DNA of 64,000 nt from RPQJ01 sp963732415 (GCA_963732415.1 CAVSZK010000021.1:62001-126000); one strand, 5' to 3'; counted from the stretch's first letter, positions 41,196 to 50,985 are shown. Notes: generated by a model from the sequence alone, not told the origin. Made by a program: numbers and translations.

Positions 41196-41672
41196 ATGCC
41201 CAGACTTGCCCTGCGGGCGCTGCTGCTCGCCACCGTGTTCGCACTGTCCGCCTGCGCGTCGCTGGCGCCGAAGATCGAGACGCCGACCGTCGAGCTGATG
41301 GGCGTCCAGGTCCTGAGCGGCGACATGTTCTCGCAGCGATTCATGGTGCGAGTGAAGGTGCAGAACCCGAACGACATCGAGGTGCCGGTCGAGAGCATCG
41401 AGTTCACCGCCTTCCTGATGGGCGACCGGTTCGGCGAGGGCGCGAGCTACAACCCGTTCGTGCTGCCGGCGATGGGCGAGGCGGAGTTCGACATGTACAT
41501 CACGACCAATTTCGTCAGCGGCTTCGGCAGGCTGGTGAGCCGCATGGGCGGCCACAAGCTAGAGAACGTCGAGTACGAGATCACCGGCAAGCTGCACCTG
41601 GACAAGGGCCTGGTGCGCACGATTCCGTTCAACCACAAGGGCCTGGTCAATTTCTCTAAGGCTCAGAAGTAG
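41196..41672 (+). CDS. LEA14-like (WHy-domain) lipoprotein
   Basis: A 158-residue lipoprotein with GAGGAG before its ATG, a signal peptide ending in the lipobox LSAC (Cys ~20), and an LEA type 2/WHy domain (about 30-155) with 'VQNPNDIEVPVESIEFTAFL' and 'VEYEITGKLHLD'. Such domains are linked to desiccation and stress tolerance, and are secreted beta-sandwiches in bacteria. It follows glgC by 35 bases, suggesting shared expression, and is convergent with glgA. Confidence 0.85.
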   Translation: MPRLALRALLLATVFALSACASLAPKIETPTVELMGVQVLSGDMFSQRFMVRVKVQNPNDIEVPVESIEFTAFLMGDRFGEGASYNPFVLPAMGEAEFDMYITTNFVSGFGRLVSRMGGHKLENVEYEITGKLHLDKGLVRTIPFNHKGLVNFSKAQK

Positions 41673-41688
41673 GGACCAATAAATAAAA

Positions 41689-41724
41689 ATAGGTGCCTGG
41701 CACCTATTTGGCACCTATTTATTG
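41689..41724. repeat. REP-like palindrome with half copy (element 2), glgA terminator
   Basis: ATAGGTGCC-T-GGCACCTAT is a 9+9 palindrome followed by a half copy GGCACCTATTTATTG, the same plan as 24546-24580. On the reverse strand it sits just past the glgA stop and is followed by ATTTTTATTTATT, so it should terminate glgA transcription. Confidence 0.7.
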
Positions 41725-41728
41725 ATCC

Positions 41729-43183
41729 TTACCGGATCAGGATGCGTTCGTAGAGGAGCTCGTATTCGGCGGCCTGCCGGTCCCACGAGAAGTCCTGGCT
41801 CATGCCGTTCAGCACCAGCCGACGCCACGTGGTCGGCTGCCCGTACCAGTCGAGCGCCGTAGCGAGTGCCCAGCGCACCCCGGGCGGGTCGAAATCGTTG
41901 AACACGATCCCCGTTCCCTGTCCCGTCGTGGGATCGAAATGCTGCACCGAATCGGCGAGGCCCCCTGTGCGGCGCACGATCGGGACGGCCCCGTACTTCA
42001 TGCTGTACATCTGGTTCAGTCCGCAGGGCTCGTACATGGACGGCATCAGGAACATGTCCGAGGCCGCCTCGATCATGTGCGCGAGTTCCTCGCTGTAGCC
42101 GCTGTAGAAGGTTGCGCGGCCCGGGAATCGCTGCTGGAGTCCGTGCAGGAACTCCTCGTAGCGGTGTTCGCCGCTGCCCAATGCGACGAACCGCAGCTCG
42201 CGTGACGCCAGCAGTTCCGGCAGGACGTCGAACAGCAGATCGAGCCCCTTCTGCTGCGTGAGCCTGGTGACCATGCCGACCAGCGGCGTGTCCGGTGCGG
42301 CCGGCATGCGCAGCAGGTCGAGCAGGGCGAGCTTGTTCCAGAGCTTCCCAGTCAGGTCCGATGAGTCGTAGTTGTGAGGTATGTAGCGATCGCTGGCGGG
42401 ATTCCACTCTGCGTAGTCGACGCCATTCAGTATCCCGGTCACGGATTCGCCGCGTGCTCGCAGTTCGCCATCGAGTCCGTGTCCTCCGTCGGGCGTGCAT
42501 ATTTCCACTGCGTACGTGGGGCTGACGGTGGTCACCGCATCGGCGTGAATGACACCCAGCCGCATCGGGTTGATCAGGCCCGCGGCCAGGTCTGGCTTGT
42601 GCAGTTCTCCAATGGCGATGCCGGGACCGAGATCCTCGGCGCGGCCGGCGGTAAACACGCCCTGGTAGCCGATGTTGTGAATCGTGAATACGCTGCGCGT
42701 CGCTCCGAATATATGGCTGTCCCAGGCGTAGGCATGCTTGAGCAGCAACGGTGCGAGCGCCGTGTGCCAGTCGTTCGCGTGCACGACCTGCGGCGCGAAG
42801 TTCATTCGCTGGCAGCACTCGAATGCCGCCCGCGTCAGGGCCAGGTAGCGGACGTGTTCGTCGGGAGCGTCGGAATAGATGCGCGGTCGATCGAACAACG
42901 CGGGGCAGTCGATCAGGTACACCCACAGGTCCGTGTCCGGCACCCGCGCCGTCTGCACCTCGTAGTGGAATTCGTGGGGCCCGACCCGGAGCGTGAGTGC
43001 GCGGAGGAAGTCGACGGGATGGCGGTCGACGCCCGCGAGTTCCATCTGGCCGTGCAAGGGCACGAATACGCGCAGGTCGTGGCCGCGCCTGGCGAGGGTG
43101 CAGGTCAGCGCGGCGGCCACGTCGCCCAGTCCGCCAGTCTTGGCGAAGGGGGAATACTCGGCCGAAATGAAACAGATCCGCAT
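41729..43183 (-). CDS. glgA: Glycogen (starch) synthase
   Basis: The 484-residue GT5 enzyme begins MRICFISAEYSPFAKTGGLG, with the ADP-glucose-binding KTGGLGD at 15-21, 'VHANDWHTAL' near 130, 'FTIHNIGYQG' near 162 and the C-terminal 'MPSMYEPCGLNQMYSMKYG' donor-binding block (about 375-395). It elongates alpha-1,4-glucan from ADP-glucose. It is convergent with glgC rather than in an operon with it; no branching enzyme or phosphorylase is in the window. Confidence 0.96.
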   Translation of the reverse strand: MRICFISAEYSPFAKTGGLGDVAAALTCTLARRGHDLRVFVPLHGQMELAGVDRHPVDFLRALTLRVGPHEFHYEVQTARVPDTDLWVYLIDCPALFDRPRIYSDAPDEHVRYLALTRAAFECCQRMNFAPQVVHANDWHTALAPLLLKHAYAWDSHIFGATRSVFTIHNIGYQGVFTAGRAEDLGPGIAIGELHKPDLAAGLINPMRLGVIHADAVTTVSPTYAVEICTPDGGHGLDGELRARGESVTGILNGVDYAEWNPASDRYIPHNYDSSDLTGKLWNKLALLDLLRMPAAPDTPLVGMVTRLTQQKGLDLLFDVLPELLASRELRFVALGSGEHRYEEFLHGLQQRFPGRATFYSGYSEELAHMIEAASDMFLMPSMYEPCGLNQMYSMKYGAVPIVRRTGGLADSVQHFDPTTGQGTGIVFNDFDPPGVRWALATALDWYGQPTTWRRLVLNGMSQDFSWDRQAAEYELLYERILIR

Positions 43184-43302
43184 AGGCGCAGTGTGCCATC
43201 ACCGGCGTATCGGCAGCGATGGGTAGCGACCGAAATCGAGGTCGGACGGTGCGCAGCACGATTCGGGTGGCGCCCGTCGCGCCCGTGTCTATGCTGGCGG
43301 CC

Positions 43303-44181
43303 ATGAAACCCGCCCACGACACGACGTTCCCCGGCACGACCCCGCTCGACTACCGTCGCATCGAACGGTCCATCCGGTTCATGGACGAGCGATTTCGCGA
43401 GCAGCCGAGCCTGGAACAGGTCGCGAAGTCCGCCGGTGTCGCGCCGCACCATTTCGCACGGATGTTCCGGCGCTGGGCCGGCATATCACCCAAGCAGTTC
43501 ATGCAGAGGCTGACGCTGCAGGCGGCGCGCAGTTCGCTGGGGCGGGAGGAGTCCGTGCTGCAGGCCGCGCTGGACGCCGGGCTTTCCGGGCCAGGGCGCC
43601 TGCACGACCTGTTCGTCACCCTCGAGGCCGTCACGCCAGGCGAGTACAAGTCGCGCGGCCGCGGGCTCGCGATCCGGCATGCGTCCGTCCCCACGCCTTT
43701 CGGCCCGGCGACCATTGCACTTACCGCGCGCGGCATCGGCTTCGTCGGCTTCGAGGTGGCCGACGGCGATGTGCCCGGCTGGGACGCGTATCGACATTCG
43801 TGGCGCGACGCGACATTCGTGGAAGACCTGCCCGCCGCTGCCGCGGTTGCCGCGCGAGCCTGGGGCACAGGGCCGCGCGTGCAGGAGCCATTGAGGCTGT
43901 GGATCCACGGATCGAATTTCCAGATCCAGGTGTGGCAGGCGCTGCTGCGCGACGCGCGCGACCTGACTGTCAGCTATTCAGAGATTGCCGCCGGTGCGGG
44001 TCGGCCTGCCGCATCACGTGCGGTGGGCGGCGCGGTGGGCGCAAATCCCGTCGCCTGGCTCATACCCTGCCATCATGTGCTGCGCGCCAGCGGGGCGCTG
44101 GGCGGTTATCGCTGGGGGGTGGAGCGCAAGCGGACCATGCTCGCGTGGGAACTCTCGCGCGCGATCTCCGCGGGGCACTGA
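43303..44181 (+). CDS. Ada-like AraC/alkyltransferase fusion
   Basis: The 292-residue product joins an AraC-type helix-turn-helix (about 15-110: 'LEQVAKSAGVAPHHFARMFRRWAGISPKQFM') to a methylated-DNA--protein-cysteine methyltransferase (about 120-285) with the active-site PCHH at 255-258 (VAWLIPCHHVLRASG) and RAVGGAVGANP before it. It removes methyl groups from O6-methylguanine and may regulate the response. Unlike E. coli Ada (354 residues), the N-terminal Cys38 zinc domain for methylphosphotriesters is absent, a common short form. The exact start could also be at 43291. Confidence 0.9.
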   Translation: MKPAHDTTFPGTTPLDYRRIERSIRFMDERFREQPSLEQVAKSAGVAPHHFARMFRRWAGISPKQFMQRLTLQAARSSLGREESVLQAALDAGLSGPGRLHDLFVTLEAVTPGEYKSRGRGLAIRHASVPTPFGPATIALTARGIGFVGFEVADGDVPGWDAYRHSWRDATFVEDLPAAAAVAARAWGTGPRVQEPLRLWIHGSNFQIQVWQALLRDARDLTVSYSEIAAGAGRPAASRAVGGAVGANPVAWLIPCHHVLRASGALGGYRWGVERKRTMLAWELSRAISAGH

Positions 44182-44217
44182 ACCGAAGCGCAGCGCGCCG
44201 CGGCCGTTGACGGAAAA

Positions 44218-44703
44218 TCAGCTCCGCTTGTCGTCGTCGTCGCGACCCTTGTCGCGCTTCGGCAGGATCGCGCCGAGCATGCTCTCCTGCACCTTTGAGA
44301 GCGTCTCGAGATTCTGCCGCGTGATGTCCGCGACCGTGGAGATCGGGGTGCTTGAGACGATCTTGGAGATCTGGGCCTGCAGCGCTTCCTGCTGGTTCAG
44401 GAACGCCTCCACACTCTTCTCGAGGAAGCCGGCGAGGAATCCCTGCATCGCATTGCCGTAGAAGCGAATGATCGCCTCCAGCACCTTCGTGCTCAGGATC
44501 GGTCGCCCGAACTGTTCCTGCTCGGCTATCACCTGCAGCAGGATGTGGCGGGTGATGTCGTGGCCGGTCTTGTCTTCGACGACCTTCAGCTTCTCGCCCT
44601 TGACGATCAGCATGCGGATGTCTTCGAGCGTGATGTGGCGGCTCTGCGAGGAGTCGTAGAGACGACGGTTCGCGTATTTCTTGATCAGGCGTTCCTGGCT
44701 CAT
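44218..44703 (-). CDS. phaR: Polyhydroxyalkanoate synthesis repressor
   Basis: The 161-residue protein starts with the conserved PHB/PHA accumulation regulator DNA-binding domain (MSQERLIKKYANRRLYDSSQ, 'HITLEDIRMLIVKGEKLKVV') and continues with the PHB_acc repeats (about 70-145). PhaR represses phasin and PHA genes and binds granules. No pha synthase is in this window. The C-terminal Asp/Lys-rich tail (DKGRDDDDKRS) is typical. It is convergent with the Ada-like gene and divergent from the MaoC gene. Confidence 0.93.
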   Translation of the reverse strand: MSQERLIKKYANRRLYDSSQSRHITLEDIRMLIVKGEKLKVVEDKTGHDITRHILLQVIAEQEQFGRPILSTKVLEAIIRFYGNAMQGFLAGFLEKSVEAFLNQQEALQAQISKIVSSTPISTVADITRQNLETLSKVQESMLGAILPKRDKGRDDDDKRS

Positions 44704-44874
44704 CTGCAGAGTCTACCCCGGGAAATGTTGCAGCGCAGGACGCGCGTGGCCGCACTTGTCAGCGATTCTAGGCACTGGTTCGTTGCGCCGCAACACGGGG
44801 CGCATGACGGTCGGTGGTGCGGCCGGCGGCCGGCGGCTTAGACTCGTGCACAGGGTAGGGAATCGGAGGCACAC

Positions 44875-45345
44875 ATGTCGCAGCATCAACTGCTCGAGGA
44901 ACTGTCGGGGCGCGTCGGCGAAGAAGTCCAGGTGAGCGACTGGTTCGAGGTCACGCAGGAACGGATCAACGCGTTTGCCGAGGCCACCGGCGACCACCAG
45001 TGGATTCACGTCGACGTGGCTCGTGCGGCTCGCGAATCCCCCTGGGGAGCGACCATTGCGCACGGCTATCTGACCCTGTCGCTGTATCCGATGCTGCGCG
45101 GCCTCGTAACGGCAGGCCAACCACCGTATCCGGGCGTGAAGCAGGCCATCAACTACGGTCTCGACCGATTGAGGTTCCCGAGCGTGGTCAGGGCGGGCAG
45201 CCGCATACGGGCACGCTGCAAGCTGCTCGCGGTCGAGGAGGTTGCCGGTGGACTCCAGGTCAAGGAGCAGTACACGGTGGAGATCGATGGCGAGTCGAAG
45301 CCCGCCTGTGTCGCCGAGGCAATCATGCGGCTGTACTTTGCCTGA
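44875..45345 (+). CDS. MaoC-like (R)-specific enoyl-CoA hydratase
   Basis: A 156-residue hot-dog-fold protein with the hydratase-2 motif 'FAEATGDHQWIHVDVARA' (about 32-49, Asp and His catalytic) and 'GATIAHGYLTLSL' (about 60-72). It hydrates trans-2-enoyl-CoA to the (R)-3-hydroxy form, which can feed PHA synthesis. The divergent PhaR gene makes that link plausible. Length and start agree with the family. Confidence 0.9.
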   Translation: MSQHQLLEELSGRVGEEVQVSDWFEVTQERINAFAEATGDHQWIHVDVARAARESPWGATIAHGYLTLSLYPMLRGLVTAGQPPYPGVKQAINYGLDRLRFPSVVRAGSRIRARCKLLAVEEVAGGLQVKEQYTVEIDGESKPACVAEAIMRLYFA

Positions 45346-45490
45346 TGCTGCATGGCCCGGCCTGACACTGCGCGAGCTGGAATGTCCTGATTCCGTCGCG
45401 GCATGAGCGCGACGTGGCAACGCGGCTTATAGTCGGAAGCACGACTGGTCCGACGCACGACCAAGCCCTTCCGGGCGGGAGAATCAACCA

Positions 45491-46432
45491 ATGATCTACG
45501 ACAGCATCCTGCATACGATTGGACGCACGCCCATTGTGCGCGTCAACCACCTGGCGCCCGCGCACGTCACGATGTACGTGAAGTGCGAGTTCTTCAATCC
45601 GTTGTCGTCGGTGAAGGACCGCCTCGCAATTGCCATCATCGAGGACGCTGAGCGCCGCGGTGCGCTGAAGCCTGGCCAGACCGTGGTCGAGGCCACGTCC
45701 GGTAATACTGGCATCGCGCTTGCGATGGTTTGCGCGGCCAAGGGATATCCGTTCGTCGCGGTGATTGCGGAGTCGTTCTCGGTCGAGCGGCGCAAGATCA
45801 TGCGCATGCTCGGTGCGAAGGTGATACTTACCCCTGCCGCCGAACGCGGCAGCGGGATGGTGCGAAAGGCCTCGGAACTGGCGAAGAAGCACGGCTGGTT
45901 CCTGGCCAACCAGTTCGAGAACCCGGCCAACCCGGCCTATCACCGGCAGACCACGGGGCCCGAGATCCTGGGCGATTTCGCGGGGCGCAGGCTCGATTTC
46001 TTCGTCACCGGCTGGGGCACCGGGGGGACCCTGACCGGTGCCGGCGAGATGATCCGGCTGGCCCGGCCCGAGGTGCGCGTGATTGCGACGGAGCCGGCCG
46101 GCGCCTCGCTGCTTGCGGGCGCAGAATGGAAGCCGCACAAGATCCAGGGCTGGACGCCTGATTTCGTCCCGGCAGTGCTCAATCGCGCGGTACCCCATGA
46201 AATCGTCCCGGTCACGGACGAGGAGTCGATCGCGGCGGCCCGGTCACTTGCGAGCCGCGAGGGAATTTTCTGCGGCATATCGTCCGGCGGCAGTTTTGCC
46301 GCGGCGCTGAAGGTCGCGGAGAAGGCGCCCAAGGGTTCGGTGATCCTGGCGATGCTGCCGGATACGGCCGAGCGGTACCTGTCGACGCCTCTGTTCGAGG
46401 GAATCGCCGAGGGTTCGGATCCGGAGCCCTGA
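45491..46432 (+). CDS. cysK: Cysteine synthase A
   Basis: The 313-residue PLP enzyme has Lys42 in 'NPLSSVKDRLA' for the cofactor, the substrate-binding 'EATSGNTGIALAMV', and the phosphate-binding 'GWGTGGTLTGAG' (about 177-188). It makes L-cysteine from O-acetylserine and sulfide. The C-terminus '..LSTPLFEGIA' is typical. Upstream 145-base gap carries its promoter; the RND pump genes follow 108 bases later. Confidence 0.95.
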   Translation: MIYDSILHTIGRTPIVRVNHLAPAHVTMYVKCEFFNPLSSVKDRLAIAIIEDAERRGALKPGQTVVEATSGNTGIALAMVCAAKGYPFVAVIAESFSVERRKIMRMLGAKVILTPAAERGSGMVRKASELAKKHGWFLANQFENPANPAYHRQTTGPEILGDFAGRRLDFFVTGWGTGGTLTGAGEMIRLARPEVRVIATEPAGASLLAGAEWKPHKIQGWTPDFVPAVLNRAVPHEIVPVTDEESIAAARSLASREGIFCGISSGGSFAAALKVAEKAPKGSVILAMLPDTAERYLSTPLFEGIAEGSDPEP

Positions 46433-46540
46433 GCACGGGACCGCTGTGGTTTCGTGCGGCCGCTCGTTTCGCGCGGCCAAGGATGGGATAATTCGCGGCC
46501 ACTTCCGGCTGGTCCGGTCTCGGAGCCTGCTTTCGATCCC

Positions 46541-47710
46541 ATGCCTGATTCATTCAAAAAGGCGCTGCTGGGCGCCGTCGTCGGCGCGATCGTGGTCGGA
46601 TTTGCCTGGCACACCCAGAACGAGAGGCTGAAACACGCGCCGGTGGCGTCCGGCCCGGCGCCGGCCGCGGCACCGGTATCGACAGGCGGCGCGTCGGGTC
46701 CGCCCGCCGGCGGCGGAACCGCCATGAGCCAGATGGCCGTGCGCGTGATCGTCGCGCCGGTGCGCAGCGAGCGCGTGTCGGCCGAGATAGAGGCGCTCGG
46801 CACGGCGCACTCCAACGAGTCGATCGACGTCACGGCAAAGGTTTCGAACCTGGTGACCGCCGTCCGTTTCGAGGAGGGGCAGCAGGTGCGCAGAGGGGAC
46901 CTGCTGGTCGAGCTCGATGGGGCCCAGGCCCGGGCCGAGCTTGCGATCGCAGAGGCCGCCGTCACTGAAAGCCGGAGCCAGTACAAGCGCAGCCGCGAGC
47001 TCTACACCACCAAGGTCTTGTCCGATGCGCAACTCGACCAGATCGAGGCCGCGCTGAAGGCTAACGAAGCGCGGGTTGCAGTGGCGCAGGCCAGGCTCGC
47101 TGACACGATAATCCGCGCGCCGTTCGCGGGCCGCGTCGGCCTGCGCCGCGTGAGTCCTGGCAGCCTGGTGAATCCGGGCACGGTGATCACGACCCTGGAT
47201 GACACGGACACGATCAAGCTGGATTTCACCGTGCCGGAGACCTACCTTTCGACGCTCGGTCCGGGAATCCCGGTCACCGCACTCAGCATCGCCTATCCGG
47301 GCAAGACCTTCGACGGAAAGGTGTCGAGCGTCGACTCGCGCGTCGACCCGAGCACGCGCTCGGTGACCGTGCGCGCGCTGGTTCCCAACCCGGGCGGCTT
47401 GCTCAAGCCCGGCATGTTCCTCAACGTCCGGCTCTCTCGGGGCGCCGCCGACGCATTGCTGGTACCGGAACAGGCGCTGGTGCCCGAGCAGGGTGACGTG
47501 TTCGTGTTCGTGCTCGAAGGCGAGTCCGTTGCGAAGCGGCTGATCCGCACCGGGCAGCGCCGTGTCGGCGACGTGCAGGTGCTGCAGGGGCTCGTTGCCG
47601 GCGACCTGGTCGTGACCGAAGGGACACAGAAACTGCGTGACGGCGTAAGGGTCAAGGTCGTCGATGCAGCTGCGGAGGCCGCAACGAAAACTGGCGCGGT
47701 GGCTCCATGA
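46541..47710 (+). CDS. RND efflux periplasmic adaptor (membrane fusion protein)
   Basis: Start 46541 gives 389 residues with an N-terminal hydrophobic anchor (KKALLGAVVGAIVVGFAW), a Gly/Pro-rich linker, the lipoyl halves ('TAKVSNLVTAVRFEEGQQVRRGDLLVELD' and 'IIRAPFAGRVGLRRVSPGS' seen in parts), a coiled-coil hairpin (about 125-185) and beta-barrel and membrane-proximal domains. It bridges the inner-membrane pump to an outer-membrane channel. The following pump gene overlaps it (ATGA, 47707-47710). No TolC-type gene follows. Confidence 0.92.
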   Translation: MPDSFKKALLGAVVGAIVVGFAWHTQNERLKHAPVASGPAPAAAPVSTGGASGPPAGGGTAMSQMAVRVIVAPVRSERVSAEIEALGTAHSNESIDVTAKVSNLVTAVRFEEGQQVRRGDLLVELDGAQARAELAIAEAAVTESRSQYKRSRELYTTKVLSDAQLDQIEAALKANEARVAVAQARLADTIIRAPFAGRVGLRRVSPGSLVNPGTVITTLDDTDTIKLDFTVPETYLSTLGPGIPVTALSIAYPGKTFDGKVSSVDSRVDPSTRSVTVRALVPNPGGLLKPGMFLNVRLSRGAADALLVPEQALVPEQGDVFVFVLEGESVAKRLIRTGQRRVGDVQVLQGLVAGDLVVTEGTQKLRDGVRVKVVDAAAEAATKTGAVAP

Positions 47711-50700
47711 GGCTGTCGGAAGTCTCGGTCAAGCGGCCGGTGTTCGCCACCGTCATCAGCTTGATGCTGGTAATTCTCGGGCTGCTCGCGGCCTCGCGCT
47801 TGCCGATCCGGGAACTGCCGAATGTCGAGTCGCCCGTGGTGTCGATCGACACCACTTACCGCGGGGCCTCTGCCGACGTAGTCGAGAACAAGATCACGCA
47901 GGTCATCGAGGACCGTGTAGCCGGGCTCGAGGGCGTCACCAAGATCACCTCGCAGAGCGTCGACGGGCGCTCGAGCATCGATCTCGAGTTTGACCCGAGC
48001 CGGCCGGTGGACGAGGCGGCAAACGACGTTCGTGATCGCGTCGCGCGGGTCGCCGACCAACTGCCGGAGGAGGCTGACCCGCCGGACATCGGCAAGGTCG
48101 ATTCGAATGCGGACCCGATCATGTACGTGAACCTGTCGAGCGACACCATGAGTGTGCTCGAGCTTACGGATTACGCGGACCGCGTGCTTTCGGAGCGCCT
48201 CGGCGTGGTGCCGGGGGTGGCCCGCGTAAGGTTGAGCGGGGCGCGGCGCTATGCGATGCGAGTGTGGATCGACCGCGAGGCGCTGGCTGCCCGGCAGCTC
48301 ACGGTAGTAGACATCGAGAACGCGCTCAGGCGCGAGAACGTGCAGCTGCCCGCGGGTCGCATCGAGTCGTCGCAGCGCGAACTCACGCTGCGAACAGAGA
48401 CCGGGCTCGACACCGAGCAGGATTTCCGCCAGCTTGCGATCGGCCGCGGGCCGGATGGTTACCAGGTTCGCCTGGGTGAGGTAGCCGACGTGCGCCTCGC
48501 GGCCGAGAACGAGCGCACGGTGTCGCGATCCAACGGCGTGCCGGGGATCAGCCTGGGCATAGAGCAGATTTCGAAGGCCAACACGCTCGAAGTCGCGAAC
48601 GGGGTGCGCGCGGAGCTGGATAGACTCCGGCCGGATCTTCCGCCCGGCACGGTGCTGGAAATCAACCTCGACCGATCCATCTTCATCGAGGAATCGATGC
48701 GCGAGGTCGTGATCGCGCTCGGCATCTCGCTGTCGCTGGTGCTGGCGGTCATCTACCTGTTCCTGGGCAACCTGCGGGCAATGCTGATACCCGCGGTGAC
48801 CATCCCGGTCTCGATCATCGCCGCGTTCATCGTGATGGCCGCGATGGGCTTTTCGATCAACATACTGACGCTGCTCGGCCTGGTGCTTGCGATCGGCCTG
48901 GTGGTGGATGATTCGATCATCGTGCTGGAGAACATATACCGGCGCGTCGAGGGAGGAGAGGCACCGTTGCTCGCGTCCGTGGAAGGCAGCCGCGAGATCG
49001 GTTTCGCGGTGATCGCGACGACGCTGGTGCTGATGGCGGTGTTCGTGCCGATTTCGTTCCTGCAGGGCAACCTTGGCAAGTTGTTCCGCGAATTCGGCTT
49101 CACGATCGCGGCCGCGGTTGCGTTTTCGTCGCTGGTAGCGCTTTCGCTGACCCCGATGCTCAGTTCGAAGCTCTTGAGCGGTGGGGCCAGGCATTCGCGA
49201 TTCGCGGAATCGGTGGACGGTTTCTTCCGCCGACTGGCTGCGCGCTACGAGGCCGCGTTGCGCCGGCTGATGCTGCGACCATGGCTGGTGGTCGGCGCAA
49301 TGCTGGTGGCGGTCGGCTTCGCGGCGATGCTGTTCCGCTCGATCCCGAGCGAGCTCGCACCGTCGGAGGATCGCGGCATGATCTTCTACGGGCTTACGGC
49401 ACCGGAGGGATCGTCACTCGAGTACATCGATCGTCATGCCAGGGAGTCGGAGGACATTGTTGCGCGGGAGCGCGCGACCGGCGAGGTGGTTCGCGGTCTG
49501 CTGCGCATCCCGGGAGGCTTCGGCGGGGCCACCGACATCAACCAGGCACGCGGTTTCCTGCTGCTCGCACCGTGGCGTGATCGTGAGCGTAGCGCCGAGG
49601 AGATTGCGCAGTCCTTGCGCATGCAGCTCAACCTGATGCCAGGCGTCCGATCGAATGTGGGCGTAGTCGGCGGCTGGACCCGGGGGGGCGGCGGGTCGCC
49701 CGTGCAGGTAGTGCTGGGCGGCACCGATTACGCGGACCTGGTGAAGTGGCGCGACCAGCTCATGCAGCGCATGAGGGACAACCCGGGGCTCGACAACATC
49801 CAGTCGAACTACGAGGAGCGCAAGCCGGAGCTGCGCGTCGCCGTGGATCGTGATCGGGCTGCCGACCTCGGCATCTCGCTGCAGACCGTCGGCCGGACAC
49901 TCGAGACCGTGCTGGGCTCGCGCATCGTCACCACCTACATCGACCGCGACCGCGAGTACAACGTGATCCTGCAGGGCCGTGCCGAGGACCGGTCCACGCC
50001 TACGGATCTCGACAATCTCTACGTCCGATCCGACCGTACCGGCGCACTTATTCCGCTGTCCAACCTGGTGCAGCTGACCGAGTCGGCCGGGCCCATGCGC
50101 CTGAACCGCTTCGACCGGCTGCGTGCCATCACGGTGAGCGCTTCGCTCGCGCCCGGCTATTCGCTCGGTGAAGCGCTTGCGTTCGTCGAGAAAGTGGTGA
50201 AAGACGAGCTGCCGGGTTCGGTGCGCCTTGAATACGACGGCCAGTCGCGCGAATTCAAGGAATCAGGTGGCCAGCTGTACGTGATGTTCCTGCTCGCGAT
50301 GGTGGTCGTGTTCCTGGTGCTCGCGGCGCAGTTCGAGAGTTTCCTTCATCCGTTCGTGATCATGACGACGGTGCCGCTCGCGGTGATGGGGGCGCTGGTC
50401 GGTCTGTGGATGTACGGCGTGTCCATCAACGTCTTCAGCCAGATCGCATCGATCATGCTGGTGGGCCTGGCCGCGAAGAACGGCATCCTGATCGTCGAAT
50501 TCGCAAACCAGCTTCGCGACCGTGGCGTCGAGTTCCAGGAGGCGGTGATCGGGGCCGCGGCGATCCGCCTGCGTCCGGTGCTGATGACCAGCTTCTGCAC
50601 CGCGTTCGGCGCGCTGCCGCTGCTGCTCGCCACAGGCGCCGGCGCTGAATCGCGTCAGTCGATAGGCGTGGTGGTCTTCTACGGCGTCATCATCTCGGTA

Positions 50701-50841
50701 TTCCTGACGCTGGTCGTCGTGCCGGCCGTCTACTTGATCGTGGCGCGCAACACCCGCTCGCCCCAGGCGATCTCGAAGATGATCGACAAGCTGCGGGCCT
50801 CGGTGGCGGCAAGGAATGCCGAGCGTCCGGTGGCCGATTAG
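47707..50841 (+). CDS. RND family efflux pump, inner-membrane subunit
   Basis: The 1044-residue protein has the AcrB/MexB plan: membrane helix 1 at ~11-30, periplasmic porter loops at ~35-330 and ~555-860, and TM bundles at ~335-530 and ~865-1010. TM4 carries the proton-relay 'GLVVDDSIIVLENI' (two Asp). 'VKRPVFATVISLMLVILGLL' starts the protein. It exports hydrophobic compounds by proton exchange as a trimer; the motif set is closest to the BepE/MexF-like subgroup. No regulator or outer-membrane protein is adjacent. Confidence 0.95.
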   Translation: MRLSEVSVKRPVFATVISLMLVILGLLAASRLPIRELPNVESPVVSIDTTYRGASADVVENKITQVIEDRVAGLEGVTKITSQSVDGRSSIDLEFDPSRPVDEAANDVRDRVARVADQLPEEADPPDIGKVDSNADPIMYVNLSSDTMSVLELTDYADRVLSERLGVVPGVARVRLSGARRYAMRVWIDREALAARQLTVVDIENALRRENVQLPAGRIESSQRELTLRTETGLDTEQDFRQLAIGRGPDGYQVRLGEVADVRLAAENERTVSRSNGVPGISLGIEQISKANTLEVANGVRAELDRLRPDLPPGTVLEINLDRSIFIEESMREVVIALGISLSLVLAVIYLFLGNLRAMLIPAVTIPVSIIAAFIVMAAMGFSINILTLLGLVLAIGLVVDDSIIVLENIYRRVEGGEAPLLASVEGSREIGFAVIATTLVLMAVFVPISFLQGNLGKLFREFGFTIAAAVAFSSLVALSLTPMLSSKLLSGGARHSRFAESVDGFFRRLAARYEAALRRLMLRPWLVVGAMLVAVGFAAMLFRSIPSELAPSEDRGMIFYGLTAPEGSSLEYIDRHARESEDIVARERATGEVVRGLLRIPGGFGGATDINQARGFLLLAPWRDRERSAEEIAQSLRMQLNLMPGVRSNVGVVGGWTRGGGGSPVQVVLGGTDYADLVKWRDQLMQRMRDNPGLDNIQSNYEERKPELRVAVDRDRAADLGISLQTVGRTLETVLGSRIVTTYIDRDREYNVILQGRAEDRSTPTDLDNLYVRSDRTGALIPLSNLVQLTESAGPMRLNRFDRLRAITVSASLAPGYSLGEALAFVEKVVKDELPGSVRLEYDGQSREFKESGGQLYVMFLLAMVVVFLVLAAQFESFLHPFVIMTTVPLAVMGALVGLWMYGVSINVFSQIASIMLVGLAAKNGILIVEFANQLRDRGVEFQEAVIGAAAIRLRPVLMTSFCTAFGALPLLLATGAGAESRQSIGVVVFYGVIISVFLTLVVVPAVYLIVARNTRSPQAISKMIDKLRASVAARNAERPVAD

Positions 50842-50985
50842 TTCCTGACTTTGTTTTGAGACTAGTATCATAAGCGATTGATATAAAACGACAAATGATC
50901 GCCTGCTTGTCGATGGTAGGCGTCCGCGTGCGGCCCGCTTGCTAGAATCCCCGGGCCCGGTGCGGCCTCTGCACGGGTTTCGACC

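Noticed and set aside
39823..41244. 473-codon reverse open frame opposite glgC
   Set aside because: glgC is unmistakable on the plus strand; the reverse frame has the His/Arg/Val-rich composition of a shadow.
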